DNA of 64,000 nucleotides from Phycisphaerae bacterium (GCA_016873295.1 VGXM01000009.1:1-64000); one strand, 5' to 3'; numbered from the stretch's first letter, positions 1-9,190 are shown. Translations and numbers: made by a program. Notes: generated from the letters alone by a model not told the origin.

Positions 1-378
1 GGGCAGGTCGACCAGGTGATGGTGGACGTGGGGCAGATCGTGCGCGAGACGGAGAAGATCCTGCGGATCGTGCAGGTCGACCCGGTGTGGATCGACGTCG
101 CCGCCCCCACCGACGTGACCGTCGCCCAGGCCCTCAAGCCGGGCGACCCGGCGTGGGCGCTGGTCGAGCTCGGGCCGCGCCTGGCCGTGATCGAGGTCAA
201 GGTGGTCGAGGTAAGCCCGGTCGCGGACGCGGCCAGCCGCACGCGCCGCATCCGCGTCGAGCTGCGCAACCCCGACGGGCCCGACCGCGTGGTGCCCGGC
301 GAGCCCGCCTGGGTTCGATTCACCCCTCCGACCGATGATTGGAGCAAGCGAGTCGGCCGCCCGGCCCGGGGCGGCTGA
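1..378 (+). CDS. HlyD/RND-type periplasmic adaptor, C-terminal part (5' end outside window)
   Basis: The reading frame is open from the first base, so only the last 125 codons are visible. The segment reads as the tail of a membrane-fusion protein: a beta-barrel-like stretch with VDPVWIDVAAP, then PGDPAWALVEL, then a closing VVPGEPAWVRF strand, the way adaptor proteins of the HlyD/AcrA group end. Such proteins bridge an inner-membrane pump and an outer-membrane channel. It lies 23 bases before the next gene, which also carries a HlyD-like module, and the M50 and SecA-like genes follow, so it is probably the first visible member of a four-gene operon. Its partner pump and outer-membrane channel, if any, would lie upstream of the window. 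The family call rests on a short fragment. Confidence 0.6.
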   Translation, partial: GQVDQVMVDVGQIVRETEKILRIVQVDPVWIDVAAPTDVTVAQALKPGDPAWALVELGPRLAVIEVKVVEVSPVADAASRTRRIRVELRNPDGPDRVVPGEPAWVRFTPPTDDWSKRVGRPARGG

Positions 379-401
379 AGGCACGGAGCGGAGCCGCCGG
401 C

Positions 402-2321
402 GTGATCGACCTCTCAGACCTCAGGACGCCCGGCTGGCAGCGCGTGGTCGCCGACCTGGTCGCCCCCGCCCCCGACGACGCCGGGTTCCTCGAACGCCTC
501 GCGGGCGTGCTCGGCGAGGTCTCGGGCGCCCGCCAGGCCGTCGCCTGGCGGTCCGACGCCAACCAGGAACCCGTCGCGGCATTCCTCTGGGCGCCGCGCG
601 GCGACCGGCCCCGCCCCGGCACGGGCGACCCGCCCCCGGTCGAGTCCGCCCCCGAGGCGCGCGAGGCCTGCCGCGCCGCCCTCGAGCGCGGGCACGCCGC
701 CGTCTTTGGCCTCGGCGACGACGAGCTCTACGACGGGTCGGCGGGGCGCGGGTGTCTCATCGCGGCCCCGGTGCCCGGGGCGTCGGCGATTGTCACGCTC
801 CTGGTCGAGCCCCGATCCCGCCCGGCCCTGCAGACCACCCTCGCCGTTGTCGAACTGGCGATCGGCTACGCCCACCACCACGGCGCCCTGCGGGCCCTGG
901 AGCGCGTCAGGGCCTCCGCCGCGTCGCTGGACCTGGCCTCGCGCCTCATCGCCGGCGTCAACTCGGCCCGCGGGTTCAGGGGCGCGGCGATGCAGGTCGC
1001 CAACGACCTCTGCCGCAGGCTCTCCATGGACCGCGTCGCGCTGGGCTGGGCCCGGGGCGGCTCCAAGGAGCGAGGCGGGGCCTTCACGCGCACCGTCGCG
1101 ATGTCGGACACCGAGCACGTCGACCGCCGCATGGCCATGGTCCGACGCCTCGAATCGGCCATGGACGAGTGCCTCGACCAGGAGCAGGCCGTGCTCTTCC
1201 CGCCCCCCGAGGGGTCGTCGCCCGATCCGCTGCTGGCGCGGGCCATCGTGCACGCGCACCGCGCCCTCGCCGCCCACGACGCCCGCCTCCGCCTCATCAC
1301 CGTGCCCCTGCGGATCGATGACCGCGTCGTGGGCGTGCTGCTGTGCGAGTCGGCGGGCCGGGCGAGGATGGACGCCGACGCCGCCGAACTGCTCCAGGCG
1401 ACCATGGACCTGGTCACGCCCGTGCTCGCGGTGAGGCGGAGCGACGACCGCACGCTCGCGGCCCGGGGGCTGGACTGGCTGGCCCGCGCGGGCGCGTGGG
1501 CGGTCGGGCCGCGGCACACGGCGTGGAAACTGGCGGGCGTCGCGGCGAGCGCGTTCCTGCTCTTCGCCACGCTGGCGCCGGTGCCCTACCGGGTCGGCGC
1601 GTCGATGGAGCTGGTGCCGCGAGCTCCCCGCATCGTGTCGATGCCCTTCGAGGGCGTCATCGCGTCGCTGGGCCGGGCCCGGCGTGCCGGCGACGCCGTC
1701 GCCCAGGGCGAGGTGCTGGCGCGCCTCGACACCGCCGAGCTGGAGCTGTCGCGCCTCGACGTGGCCCCGGACGTCCTTCGCTTCGAGAAGACCGCCGACG
1801 AGGCCCTGCGCCAGGGGGACGTGTCGCAGGCCCAGCGGGCCCTGGCCCAGGCCGACCAGGCCCGGGCGAGGCTCGCGCTCATCGACGAACGCCTGGCGCG
1901 GGCCACGCTGCACGCGCCCATCTCGGGGCGGATCATCGCCGGCGACCTGGCGGACCGCCTCGGGGCGGCGCTGGCGCAGGGCGAAGTGCTCGTGGAACTG
2001 GCGGACGTGGGCGACCTGGTCGTGATCGCCAGGCTCGACGACCGCGACGCGGCCCTGGTCCGCGAGGGCTCGGTGGGCACGATCGCCACCGCCTCCGACC
2101 CCGCCCGCCGCGTGCCCGTGACCGTCGAGCGGGTCGTGCCCCAGGCCCGCGCCGACGAGGGGCGCAACGTCTTCCTGGTGCGGTGCGTGCTCGATGACCC
2201 GGCCCCGTGGCTGCGCCCCGGGATGCAGGGGCGGGCCCGCTTCGACGCGGACCGGCGCTCGCTGGTGCGGATCGGCGCCCGCCGCTTCATCGACGCGGCC
2301 CGCCTGTGGGCCTGGTGGTAG
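402..2321 (+). CDS. GAF-domain/HlyD-type membrane-fusion protein
   Basis: A 639-residue protein. Residues about 1-360 look like two GAF-type sensory modules. A single membrane segment follows at about 375-395 (LAGVAASAFLLFATLAPVPY), and then a biotinyl-lipoyl/HlyD module with a short coiled hairpin (about 410-630), including APISGRIIAGDLADRLG and the closing LRPGMQGRARF strand. The arrangement suggests an inner-membrane adaptor whose cytoplasmic side senses a small molecule or a partner. The GTG start at 402 is chosen because GGAG-like sequence lies just before it and the previous gene stops at 378; an ATG at 339 would overlap that gene. The next gene begins 2 bases after the stop, so the two are surely cotranscribed. 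The domain calls are by eye; the specific substrate is unknown. Confidence 0.75.
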   Translation: MIDLSDLRTPGWQRVVADLVAPAPDDAGFLERLAGVLGEVSGARQAVAWRSDANQEPVAAFLWAPRGDRPRPGTGDPPPVESAPEAREACRAALERGHAAVFGLGDDELYDGSAGRGCLIAAPVPGASAIVTLLVEPRSRPALQTTLAVVELAIGYAHHHGALRALERVRASAASLDLASRLIAGVNSARGFRGAAMQVANDLCRRLSMDRVALGWARGGSKERGGAFTRTVAMSDTEHVDRRMAMVRRLESAMDECLDQEQAVLFPPPEGSSPDPLLARAIVHAHRALAAHDARLRLITVPLRIDDRVVGVLLCESAGRARMDADAAELLQATMDLVTPVLAVRRSDDRTLAARGLDWLARAGAWAVGPRHTAWKLAGVAASAFLLFATLAPVPYRVGASMELVPRAPRIVSMPFEGVIASLGRARRAGDAVAQGEVLARLDTAELELSRLDVAPDVLRFEKTADEALRQGDVSQAQRALAQADQARARLALIDERLARATLHAPISGRIIAGDLADRLGAALAQGEVLVELADVGDLVVIARLDDRDAALVREGSVGTIATASDPARRVPVTVERVVPQARADEGRNVFLVRCVLDDPAPWLRPGMQGRARFDADRRSLVRIGARRFIDAARLWAWW

Positions 2322-2323
2322 CG

Positions 2324-4483
2324 ATGACCGCCGAGCGCCCCACCTTCTCGCCCCTGTGGCACCGCGTGCGGGCCATGCGCCCCCGCCTCCGTCCCCACAC
2401 TCAGATCGTGCGCCAGTTCTACCGCGGGCGCCGCTGGCACGTCGTGCAGGACCCGGCCAGCAACCAGTTCTTCCGCCTCGACCCGATCTCCTACGAGCTG
2501 GTCGCGATGCTCGACGGCGCGCGCACCATCGAGGAGATCTGGCGGGCCCTGCTCACGCGCCACGCCGACGCCGCCCCCACCCAGCCCGACGTCGTCCAGC
2601 TCCTCGCGCAGCTCTATGGCTCCAACCTGCTCGCCGCCGAGGGCAGCCCCGAGGCCGAGCAGTTCCTGCGGCGCGGGCGCGAGCGCCTCAAGAAGAAGGC
2701 GGTCCAGAAGGCCCTGGGCGTCATGTATTTCAAGATCCGCCTGTTCAATCCGGACGCGATCCTGGAATGGGTGGAGCCCATCCTGCGCCCGATTCTGAAC
2801 CGGTGGGGGCTGCTGGCCTGGGCGGCCCTGGTCGCCGCCGCCCTGTGGCAGATCGCGCCCCACCTCTCGCGCCTGTGGCGCGGCGTGCCCGACGCCCTGC
2901 AGGCCGCCAACTGGGGCTGGCTCCTCCTCGGCTACGTCGTCCTCAAGGCCTTCCACGAGCTGGGTCACGGCGTGCTGTGCAGGCGTTTCGGCGGGCAGGT
3001 ACCCGAGTTCGGCGCCATGCTCCTGGTCCTCATGCCCTCCCCCTACGTCGACGCCTCCGCGTGCTGGGCCTTCCCCGAGAAGTGGCGCCGCATCGCCGTC
3101 GGCGCCGGCGGCATCGTCTTCGAGCTCGCCATCGCCGCCGCCGCCGTCTTCGTCTGGCTCCGCGCCGACGAGGGCACCCTGGTGAGCCAGCTCGCCTTCA
3201 ACGCGATCCTGACGGCGGGGGTCTCGACGGTGCTCTTCAACGCCAACCCGCTCATGCGCTTCGACGGCTACTACGTCCTCTCCGACCTCCTCGAGGTCCC
3301 CAACCTCATGCAGCGCTCCAGCCGCATGCTCCAGCACCTCTTCCAGCGCCACGTCTACCGCATCAAGGACGCGCGACCGCCGACCACCCAGCCCGGCGAG
3401 CGCGCCATCCTGCTCGTCTTCGGCGTGCTCGCCCTGGCCTACCGCGTCGCCCTCTTCGTCACCGTCACGCTCCTTGTCATGGGCAAGTTCTTCGCGCTGG
3501 GGCTGGTGCTGGCGGTCTGGACCGCCGCGGCGTGGTTCCTCGTGCCCGCCGGCGCCTTCGTCCACTGGCTGGCGAGCAGCCCGCAACTGGCCGAGCACCG
3601 GTTCCGCGCCGTCGCCGTCAGCCTGCTCCTGGTCGCGGCGGTGGGGGGGCTGGTCGGGCTGACCCCCATGCCCGACCGCCGACGCGCCGAAGGCGTCATC
3701 GAGAGCGAACGCGTCGCGGGCCTCTTCGTGGGGGCCCCCGGCGTCGTGGTCGAGGCCCACGCCCGCCCGGGCGACCGCCTCGTGGGCGGCGACCCCATCC
3801 TCACGCTCCGCAGCCCGGAGCTCGAGACCCAACTGGCGCTGGCCCAGGCCCAGTTGGCCGAGGAGCGTGTCCGCGAGCGCGAGTGGGCGGTCGAGAACCC
3901 CGCCGCCGCCCAGGTCGGCGCCGGGCGCGTCGACGCCGCCCAGCGGCAGGTCGAGCAGCTCCGCGCCAGGCTGGATCGCCTGGTCGTGCGGGCGCCCTTC
4001 GACGGCGTGCTCGTGGGGGACGACCCGGCACGCCTCGTCGGGTCCTTCGCCGCCGAGGGCCGCCCGATCGCCGACTTCGTGGACGAGCGCGCCCTCCGCG
4101 TCGCCGTCGGAATGACCCAGCCCCAGGCCGGCTGGCTCTTCCAGGTTCCCCGCGAGCGATTCGGCGTGCACATGCGCCGCGTCGCCGACCCCCACCGCAC
4201 GCTGGCGGGCGGCCGCGTCTTTGCCGTCGACGCCGGACAGCGCCGCCTGCCCCACGCCGCCCTCTCGCTCCAGGGCGGCGGCTCGGCCCTCACCGACCCT
4301 TCCGATCGCTCCGGGCTCCGCGTCCGTACGCCCGTCTTCACCGTGTACGTCGAGCCGGAAGCCGGCGGCCTCCCCGGCATGCCGGGCGAGCGCGTCGCCG
4401 TCCGCTTCACCCTCCCGCCCCGACCGCTCCTGGCCCAGTGGACCGACCGCCTGCTCAAGGCGATCCCCGACGTGGACCTCTAA
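2324..4483 (+). CDS. PqqD-like/M50 metalloprotease/HlyD fusion membrane protein
   Basis: A 719-residue polytopic protein. Residues about 25-105 look like a PqqD-type peptide-binding module (HVVQDPASNQFFRLDP). The M50 (site-2-protease-like) zinc motif HELGH follows at about 211-215, and the second metal-ligand motif NPLMRFDGYYVL is at about 307-318, surrounded by several membrane segments. From about 465 on there is a HlyD-like barrel-sandwich and coiled hairpin (PGVVVEAHARPGDRLVGGDP). Family relatives are the peptide zinc metalloproteases found in peptide-export and bacteriocin loci. The gene starts 2 bases after the preceding stop and is followed by the SecA-like gene after 3 bases. It is inferred to process or hand over an exported polypeptide; the substrate is not visible here. 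Confidence 0.85.
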   Translation: MTAERPTFSPLWHRVRAMRPRLRPHTQIVRQFYRGRRWHVVQDPASNQFFRLDPISYELVAMLDGARTIEEIWRALLTRHADAAPTQPDVVQLLAQLYGSNLLAAEGSPEAEQFLRRGRERLKKKAVQKALGVMYFKIRLFNPDAILEWVEPILRPILNRWGLLAWAALVAAALWQIAPHLSRLWRGVPDALQAANWGWLLLGYVVLKAFHELGHGVLCRRFGGQVPEFGAMLLVLMPSPYVDASACWAFPEKWRRIAVGAGGIVFELAIAAAAVFVWLRADEGTLVSQLAFNAILTAGVSTVLFNANPLMRFDGYYVLSDLLEVPNLMQRSSRMLQHLFQRHVYRIKDARPPTTQPGERAILLVFGVLALAYRVALFVTVTLLVMGKFFALGLVLAVWTAAAWFLVPAGAFVHWLASSPQLAEHRFRAVAVSLLLVAAVGGLVGLTPMPDRRRAEGVIESERVAGLFVGAPGVVVEAHARPGDRLVGGDPILTLRSPELETQLALAQAQLAEERVREREWAVENPAAAQVGAGRVDAAQRQVEQLRARLDRLVVRAPFDGVLVGDDPARLVGSFAAEGRPIADFVDERALRVAVGMTQPQAGWLFQVPRERFGVHMRRVADPHRTLAGGRVFAVDAGQRRLPHAALSLQGGGSALTDPSDRSGLRVRTPVFTVYVEPEAGGLPGMPGERVAVRFTLPPRPLLAQWTDRLLKAIPDVDL

Positions 4484-4486
4484 CCC

Positions 4487-6526
4487 GTGTCCCAGGCCCT
4501 CACCCGCTACCACGTCCTGCACGCCTCGCTGACCAGCCGTCGGCGACGCCCCGAGGCGCCCCGCGGCCTCGACCGCTTCGCGACCCGCCTGGTCACCAAG
4601 GCGACGCACGCCCGCGTCACCCTGCCCTGGCTTGCGGCCCAGGCCGCGAAGATCGACGCCCTGGCCCCCGCCCTTCGCGCAACGGGCGACGCCGCCCTCG
4701 ACGCCCGTCTGGGCGACGCGCGCGAGGCCTTCATCCGGCGCAGCGCCGGCCCCGCCGCGGTCCGCGAGGCCCTGGCGCTCGTGCGCGAGGCCGCCCGCCG
4801 CGCCACCGGCGAGGAGGCGTATCCCGTCCAGTTGATGGGCGCCCTGGCCCTGGTCCGCGGGCGCGTGGTCGAGATGCTGACGGGCGAGGGCAAGACGCTC
4901 ACGGGCTCGCTGGCGGCCCCGCTCATCGCCTGGCAGCGACGCCGCCTCCACGTCTTCACCGTGAACGACTACCTGGCCAAGCGCGACGCCCAGAGCCGTG
5001 CCGCGGTCTACGCCCGCTGCGGGCTCCGCTGCGCCGCGGTGGTCCACGACTCCGACCCCGCCCAGCGGGCCGAGGCCTACGCCCTGCCGATCGTCTACGC
5101 CACGCCCAAGCAGATCGTCGCCGACTGGCTCCGCGACCAGATCCGCCTGCCGGGGGTCTCGAGCCCGTGGGCGGCGCGCCTGGCGGTGCGGGCGGCGCCG
5201 GAGGCGATCGCGCCGCAGTTGGCGCCGCTGGTGCCCGGGCTGTCGGCGGCCCTGGTGGACGAGGCCGACGCCGTGCTCATCGACGAGTGCGCCACGCCCC
5301 TGATCATCGCCCGCTCGCGCCGCGAGGACGCCGCCGCCCCGGTCTACCGCCAGGCCGCCCTCCTCGCCGCCGACCTCGAGCAGCACGCCGACTACCGCAT
5401 CGACGCCCTCCGCCGCGCCGCCGAGCTGACCCGCCGCGGACGCCAGCGCCTGATCGCGGCCCGGTCCGCCCTCGCCGACCCGGTGTGGCGCGCCCCCCGC
5501 CGCGCCGAGGAACTCGTGCGCCAGGCCCTGGTCGCCGCCCACTGCTACCGCCCCGGGCGCCAGTACCAGGTCGTCGACGGGCGCGTCGTCATCGTCGACG
5601 AGTACACCGGGCGCTTCCTCCCCGACCGCACCTGGGAGCACGGGCTCCACCAGGCCGTCGAGGCCCACGAGGGGCTCGCCGTCACCGCCGACCGCGAGAC
5701 CCTCGCCCGCGTCAGCTTCCAGCGCTTCTTCCGCGGCTACCCGTTCCTGTGCGGCATGACAGGGACGGTGGCCAGCGACGGCGCCGAGATCGAGACCGTC
5801 TACGCCCGCCCCGTCACGCGCCTGCCCACGAATCGACCGGTCGTCCGGCACGACCTCCCGCCCCGCGTCTTCCGCTCGGGCGTCGGACGCTGGACCGCCG
5901 TCGCCCAGGAGATCGAGCGCCAGGCCGGCAGGGGCCGACCCGTGCTCGTCGGCACCCGCTCCATCGCGGCCTCGGAACTGCTCGGCGAACTGCTCTCGCG
6001 CCGCGGCGTGCCGCACCGCGTCCTCAACGCCCTGCACGACGCCGACGAGGCCCCCCTCGTCGCCGCCGCCGGATCGCCCGGCGCCGTCACCGTCGCCACC
6101 AACATGGCCGGTCGCGGCACCGACATCCGCCTGACCCCCGAATCCCGCGCCGCCGGCGGCCTGCACGTCATCCTCACCGAGATGCACGGGGCACAGCGCA
6201 TCGACCGCCAGTTCATCGGGCGCTCGGGGCGCCAGGGAGATCCCGGTTCCTCGGTGATGATGCTCAGCCTCGAGGACGACCTGCTCGTGCACCACGCCCC
6301 GCGCCTGGCCCAACTCCTCCGATCCCGGGCCCGCCTCAAGGCCGGCCCCTCCCGCTCGCTCGAAGGCCTCCTCGCCCACCGCCCCGGCTTCGACGAACTG
6401 GCCGACCCACGCGCCGCCCTCGCCGCGTTCCGCTTCGCCCAGGCCCGCGCCGAGGCCCGCTCACGCCTCGCCCGCGCCTCGGTCCTCCGCCAGGACGACT
6501 GGATGGAGAAGCACCTGCCGGGGTGA
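4487..6526 (+). CDS. Short SecA-like preprotein translocase ATPase
   Basis: A 679-residue SecA-family motor starting at GTG. Walker A is GEGKT (about residue 131), preceded by EML as in SecA. The DEAD-like motif LVDEADAVLIDE is near 257. The crosslinking-domain region follows, then the signature YTGRFLPDR..HGLHQAVEAHEG, CGMTGT, NMAGRGTDIRL and IGRSGRQGDPGSS. The protein is about 200 residues shorter than housekeeping SecA. It stops soon after the second RecA fold, so most of the helical scaffold/wing region and the C-terminal zinc finger are missing. This points to an accessory SecA dedicated to special substrates. The neighbouring HlyD-type adaptors and the M50 protease suggest the four genes act together in export; that is inference. 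Confidence 0.9.
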   Translation: MSQALTRYHVLHASLTSRRRRPEAPRGLDRFATRLVTKATHARVTLPWLAAQAAKIDALAPALRATGDAALDARLGDAREAFIRRSAGPAAVREALALVREAARRATGEEAYPVQLMGALALVRGRVVEMLTGEGKTLTGSLAAPLIAWQRRRLHVFTVNDYLAKRDAQSRAAVYARCGLRCAAVVHDSDPAQRAEAYALPIVYATPKQIVADWLRDQIRLPGVSSPWAARLAVRAAPEAIAPQLAPLVPGLSAALVDEADAVLIDECATPLIIARSRREDAAAPVYRQAALLAADLEQHADYRIDALRRAAELTRRGRQRLIAARSALADPVWRAPRRAEELVRQALVAAHCYRPGRQYQVVDGRVVIVDEYTGRFLPDRTWEHGLHQAVEAHEGLAVTADRETLARVSFQRFFRGYPFLCGMTGTVASDGAEIETVYARPVTRLPTNRPVVRHDLPPRVFRSGVGRWTAVAQEIERQAGRGRPVLVGTRSIAASELLGELLSRRGVPHRVLNALHDADEAPLVAAAGSPGAVTVATNMAGRGTDIRLTPESRAAGGLHVILTEMHGAQRIDRQFIGRSGRQGDPGSSVMMLSLEDDLLVHHAPRLAQLLRSRARLKAGPSRSLEGLLAHRPGFDELADPRAALAAFRFAQARAEARSRLARASVLRQDDWMEKHLPG

Positions 6527-6531
6527 CGGCG

Positions 6532-7609
6532 TCAGCAGCCCGCGTTGTACAGATTGAGGTACTCGAGGAAGTCGTTGAAGTCAACGATGCCGTCGCCGTT
6601 GAGGTCGGGGGCGCAAACCGGCACGACGGGCCCCGTCAGGCGGAAGGCGACGACGCGGTTGACGCTGATCGAGTCGCCGTCGTCGATGATCCCTACCAGC
6701 GCGAATCCGCCGCCCGCCAGGGCCGTGCCCAGGCACAGCCCCTCCAAGTTGGTGAGGTCTCCCCGCCACATGAGGCGCTTGATTGCGCGGGTGTAGCTCG
6801 GGCCAACCAGCGACGCGAGCCCGGAGACGTCCGTGGCGCCCGCCGTCGTCAGCTCATAGATGCGCGTGCGGAAGAACTCGGTGCCCAGCGCGAAGGAGCG
6901 TTCCAGCCCGATCAGGCGCCCCGAGGGCGTTTCCACCAGCTCGACCAGCCCGGAGCGGGCGTTGGTGATCACCGCGCCGTGCATGGCGTCGACGAGGTAC
7001 GCGTGCTGCTCGGCGTGCGCGAACCCGCCGCCGGCGCCCACATACCGCAGCAGGCGCACCACGGTCCCCGCCGTCGGCGTCGCAGCCGGGCCGTCCACCG
7101 TGAGCGCCTCCTCGTTGGCGGGCCAGAACCCGATCCTGTCCGACCGGCGCGTGAGCGATTCGAACTCGCGGTTGGACCTTCGGTCCGCGAAGACGGTCGG
7201 CACGGGCAGGCTGCGGAGCCTGGCTCACGTCGAGAGCGAGTCCGCGTGCGCGCCGGGCGAGCCCTCCTCCGACAGGAAGACCGCGCCCCCGCCGCGACGA
7301 TCCCCTCGAATTCGCGCGACCCGCTCAGCGTCACCCCGCCCGTGAGTGTCGCGCCGGCAATGGACCCGTCGGCGTCCAGCGTGATCCGCGGGCGCACGAC
7401 CTTGTTGGAGTTGTCCATGACCGCCAGGTCGTCGTCACCCCCCGCCCAGGCGATCCCGGAGAGCCCGGTCACCGTGAAGCTCTGCCCGTGCTGATCGATC
7501 GCCGTCGTGCCGAGTAGATGCCGTTGCGATGCGCGACCTCAAGGTCCGGCCCGCGCCCAAGCCCCACGCCCGCGGCGAGGACAACAGGGATGAGCGTCAG
7601 GAGCGGCAT
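6532..7609 (-). pseudogene. Disrupted esterase-like/phytase-family gene with dockerin tail
   Basis: The ancestral reading runs from an ATG at 7609 (MPLLTLIPVVLAAGVGLG, a signal peptide) to a stop at 6532 but is broken in three places. It needs a frameshift near 7520 to join the signal region to the segment with GQSFTVTGLSGIAWAGG. It needs a second frameshift near 7285, after EFEGIVAAG. There is also an in-frame TGA near 7228, just before the stretch LRSLPVPTVFADRR. The remaining 223-codon part keeps RRSNREFESLTRR and FWPANEEALTVDG, which are typical of the esterase-like-activity-of-phytase family, and ends with a dockerin/EF-hand-like repeat (DLNGDGIVDFNDF) and a final Gly-Cys. The intact relative would be a secreted protein anchored through the dockerin tail. 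Three lesions in about 300 bases suggest real decay, but sequencing error cannot be excluded. Confidence 0.75.
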
Positions 7610-7711
7610 CGGTGCTTCATGCTCGCGGCGCCGACACGCCACCCATCTACTACACTCCAAGACCAACGGGCCGACACAGGCCCGCGGCGCCGCCATACGG
7701 GAGACGACCCC

Positions 7712-8203
7712 ATGCCCAGCCAGGATCAGATCATCGGCCTCATGGCCTTCACGCGCACGATGACGCTCTCGCTGCTCAAGGGCTGGCCCGCCGACAAGCT
7801 CACCCACCAGTCCGCCCCGACCGATAACCACGTTCTGTGGGTCATCGGGCACCTGATCGGCACCGACGCGTGGATCTGCGATCTGGTCGGGGCTCCGCGG
7901 GTGCAGGCTCCCGAGACCCTGCTGAAGGCGTGCGGCATGGGCTCCAAGCCCACGAAGAACGCCGCCGACTACGCGCCGCTCCCCGAGATGCTCAAGCTGC
8001 TGGAGTCTGCGCGCGCGGGATTGGTCTCCTGGCTCAAGTCCGCGACGCCGGCGCAGCTCTCGGTTCCCCTGAACGACAAGACCCAGGGCTTCGCCGACGA
8101 TCCCGCGGACGCGCTCTACAAGCTGGTGTGGCACGAGGGCTGGCACGCCGGGCAGATCGCCTCGCTGCGCAAGAGCCTGGGGCTGGCGCCGATCATGGGG
8201 TGA
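7712..8203 (+). CDS. DinB-family protein
   Basis: A 163-residue four-helix-bundle protein of the DinB/YfiT type. The three expected metal-binding histidines are visible: one in HVLWVIGHLIGTDAW and two near the C-terminus in KLVWHEGWHAGQI. Family members are metal-dependent thiol transferases or stress-associated proteins; the substrate of this one cannot be told. The ATG at 7712 is chosen because a GGGAG-type ribosome site lies about 7 bases before it and the helix bundle starts right after it. The stop overlaps the next gene by 4 bases (GTGA), so the two are cotranscribed. Confidence 0.85.
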   Translation: MPSQDQIIGLMAFTRTMTLSLLKGWPADKLTHQSAPTDNHVLWVIGHLIGTDAWICDLVGAPRVQAPETLLKACGMGSKPTKNAADYAPLPEMLKLLESARAGLVSWLKSATPAQLSVPLNDKTQGFADDPADALYKLVWHEGWHAGQIASLRKSLGLAPIMG

Positions 8204-8682
8204 TCGAGCCGCGGGGCGTGGAGCGCGACTTGCCCATCACGATCCTCGTGGACGGGGCCTGCGGCGTGTGCCGGCGCGAGGCCTGTTTCCTGCTGCGCCT
8301 CGACCGCGGACGCGGGCGCATCATCGTCAAGAACCTCGTCGACCCCGCGACCGATCCGGCGAGCTTCGGATGCTCGCTGGAGCGGGCGATGCGCGAGATC
8401 CACGGCGTGCTGCCCGACGGCCGCGTCGTCACCGGCATGGAGGTCTTCCGCCGCGCCTACGCCGCCGTCGGCCTGGGCTGGTTGCTCGCGCCCACCGCCT
8501 GGCCCGGGCTTCGCGCCATCTTCGATCGTCTGTACTCGCTCTTTGCACGCAACCGCACGCCCCTGCTCGGCGGAGGCGGAGGGCGGTCGGTTCCCGGATT
8601 CCGCGCCGTTTCAATGAAATGTCGCGCGCCCGTGACACGACGCGCCCATGTCGGACCGGATCCCGCGAAGGTCCTGAAATGA
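8200..8682 (+). CDS. DCC-family (DUF393) thiol-disulfide oxidoreductase-like protein
   Basis: A 160-residue protein with the family hallmark near its N-terminus, DGACGVCRREACFLLRLD, a D-x-x-C-x-x-C motif, followed by the thioredoxin-like fold (IIVKNLVD, LPDGRVVTGMEVFRRAYAAVGLGW). Family members are predicted thiol/disulfide exchange enzymes of unknown partner. The GTG at 8200 overlaps the DinB stop; a GTG at 8218 is an alternative. The family domain seems to end near FARNR, and about 40 further residues rich in Gly, Arg and Pro form an unusual tail with no recognisable feature. Confidence 0.8.
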   Translation: MIEPRGVERDLPITILVDGACGVCRREACFLLRLDRGRGRIIVKNLVDPATDPASFGCSLERAMREIHGVLPDGRVVTGMEVFRRAYAAVGLGWLLAPTAWPGLRAIFDRLYSLFARNRTPLLGGGGGRSVPGFRAVSMKCRAPVTRRAHVGPDPAKVLK

Positions 8683-8941
8683 GGCCCGAATCCGCGTGCG
8701 GCGCAACACGCCGCCCGGCATTCCCAATGAGGAGCGAGAGGCCCGTTGAAGCGCACAAGCCGCGCGGCCGCGAGCGGGATCGAAACGCCCGTCGCGGCGC
8801 GGTCGGATTCCGACGCGACTCGTGGAACATCGGCGACGCACACGCCGAACCGTTGAGTGGCCGGCCCGTATCAATGTGCGTCAGGGCCGGCGGGCACGCC
8901 GAAGCGTGCGCACGGACGCCTGAGTTGTGGAGGAAACACCG
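8683..8941. other. Intergenic stretch with no recognised gene
   Basis: About 260 bases between the DCC-family gene and the 82-residue gene. I see no convincing coding frame on either strand. The only clear signal is the ribosome site of the next gene at its right end. Confidence 0.5.
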
Positions 8942-9190
8942 ATGGCCAGGCACAGCAAGAGCATCGACCCCCTGAGGTTGTGCGACGCGGCCGAGGCGGT
9001 GCTCCACGCGGTCATCGAGGTGGCCGAGCGCCGCGGCGCCGCCGGCCTTGAGCCCGAGTGGCCCAACCCCGTCGACCTGATCGGCGCGCCCGATCAGCCC
9101 GCCGTCCTCAACGACTACACGCGCTTCGAGATCGAAGAGGCCACCATGTTCCTCATCCGCCTGGGCGTCATCGAGGTCCGCAGCGCCTGA
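8942..9190 (+). CDS. Small conserved-looking protein of unknown function (82 aa)
   Basis: I do not recognise the family. The ATG at 8942 is preceded by an unusually strong ribosome site (GGAGGAAA, about 6-9 bases upstream). The protein is soluble and mostly helical by appearance: an N-terminal basic segment (ARHSKSID), a long amphipathic helix (LCDAAEAVLHAVIEVAERR), a linker with EPEWPNPVDLIG, then FEIEEATMFLIRLGVIEVR. There is no signal peptide, membrane segment or metal motif. The good ribosome site and balanced composition make it a credible gene rather than a chance frame. Confidence 0.65.
   Translation: MARHSKSIDPLRLCDAAEAVLHAVIEVAERRGAAGLEPEWPNPVDLIGAPDQPAVLNDYTRFEIEEATMFLIRLGVIEVRSA

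Noticed and set aside
1586-6379. Minus-strand frame of about 1600 codons opposite the export genes
   Set aside because: An antisense shadow of real genes in very GC-rich DNA, with Asp/Gly/Ala-rich low-complexity translation and no conserved motifs.
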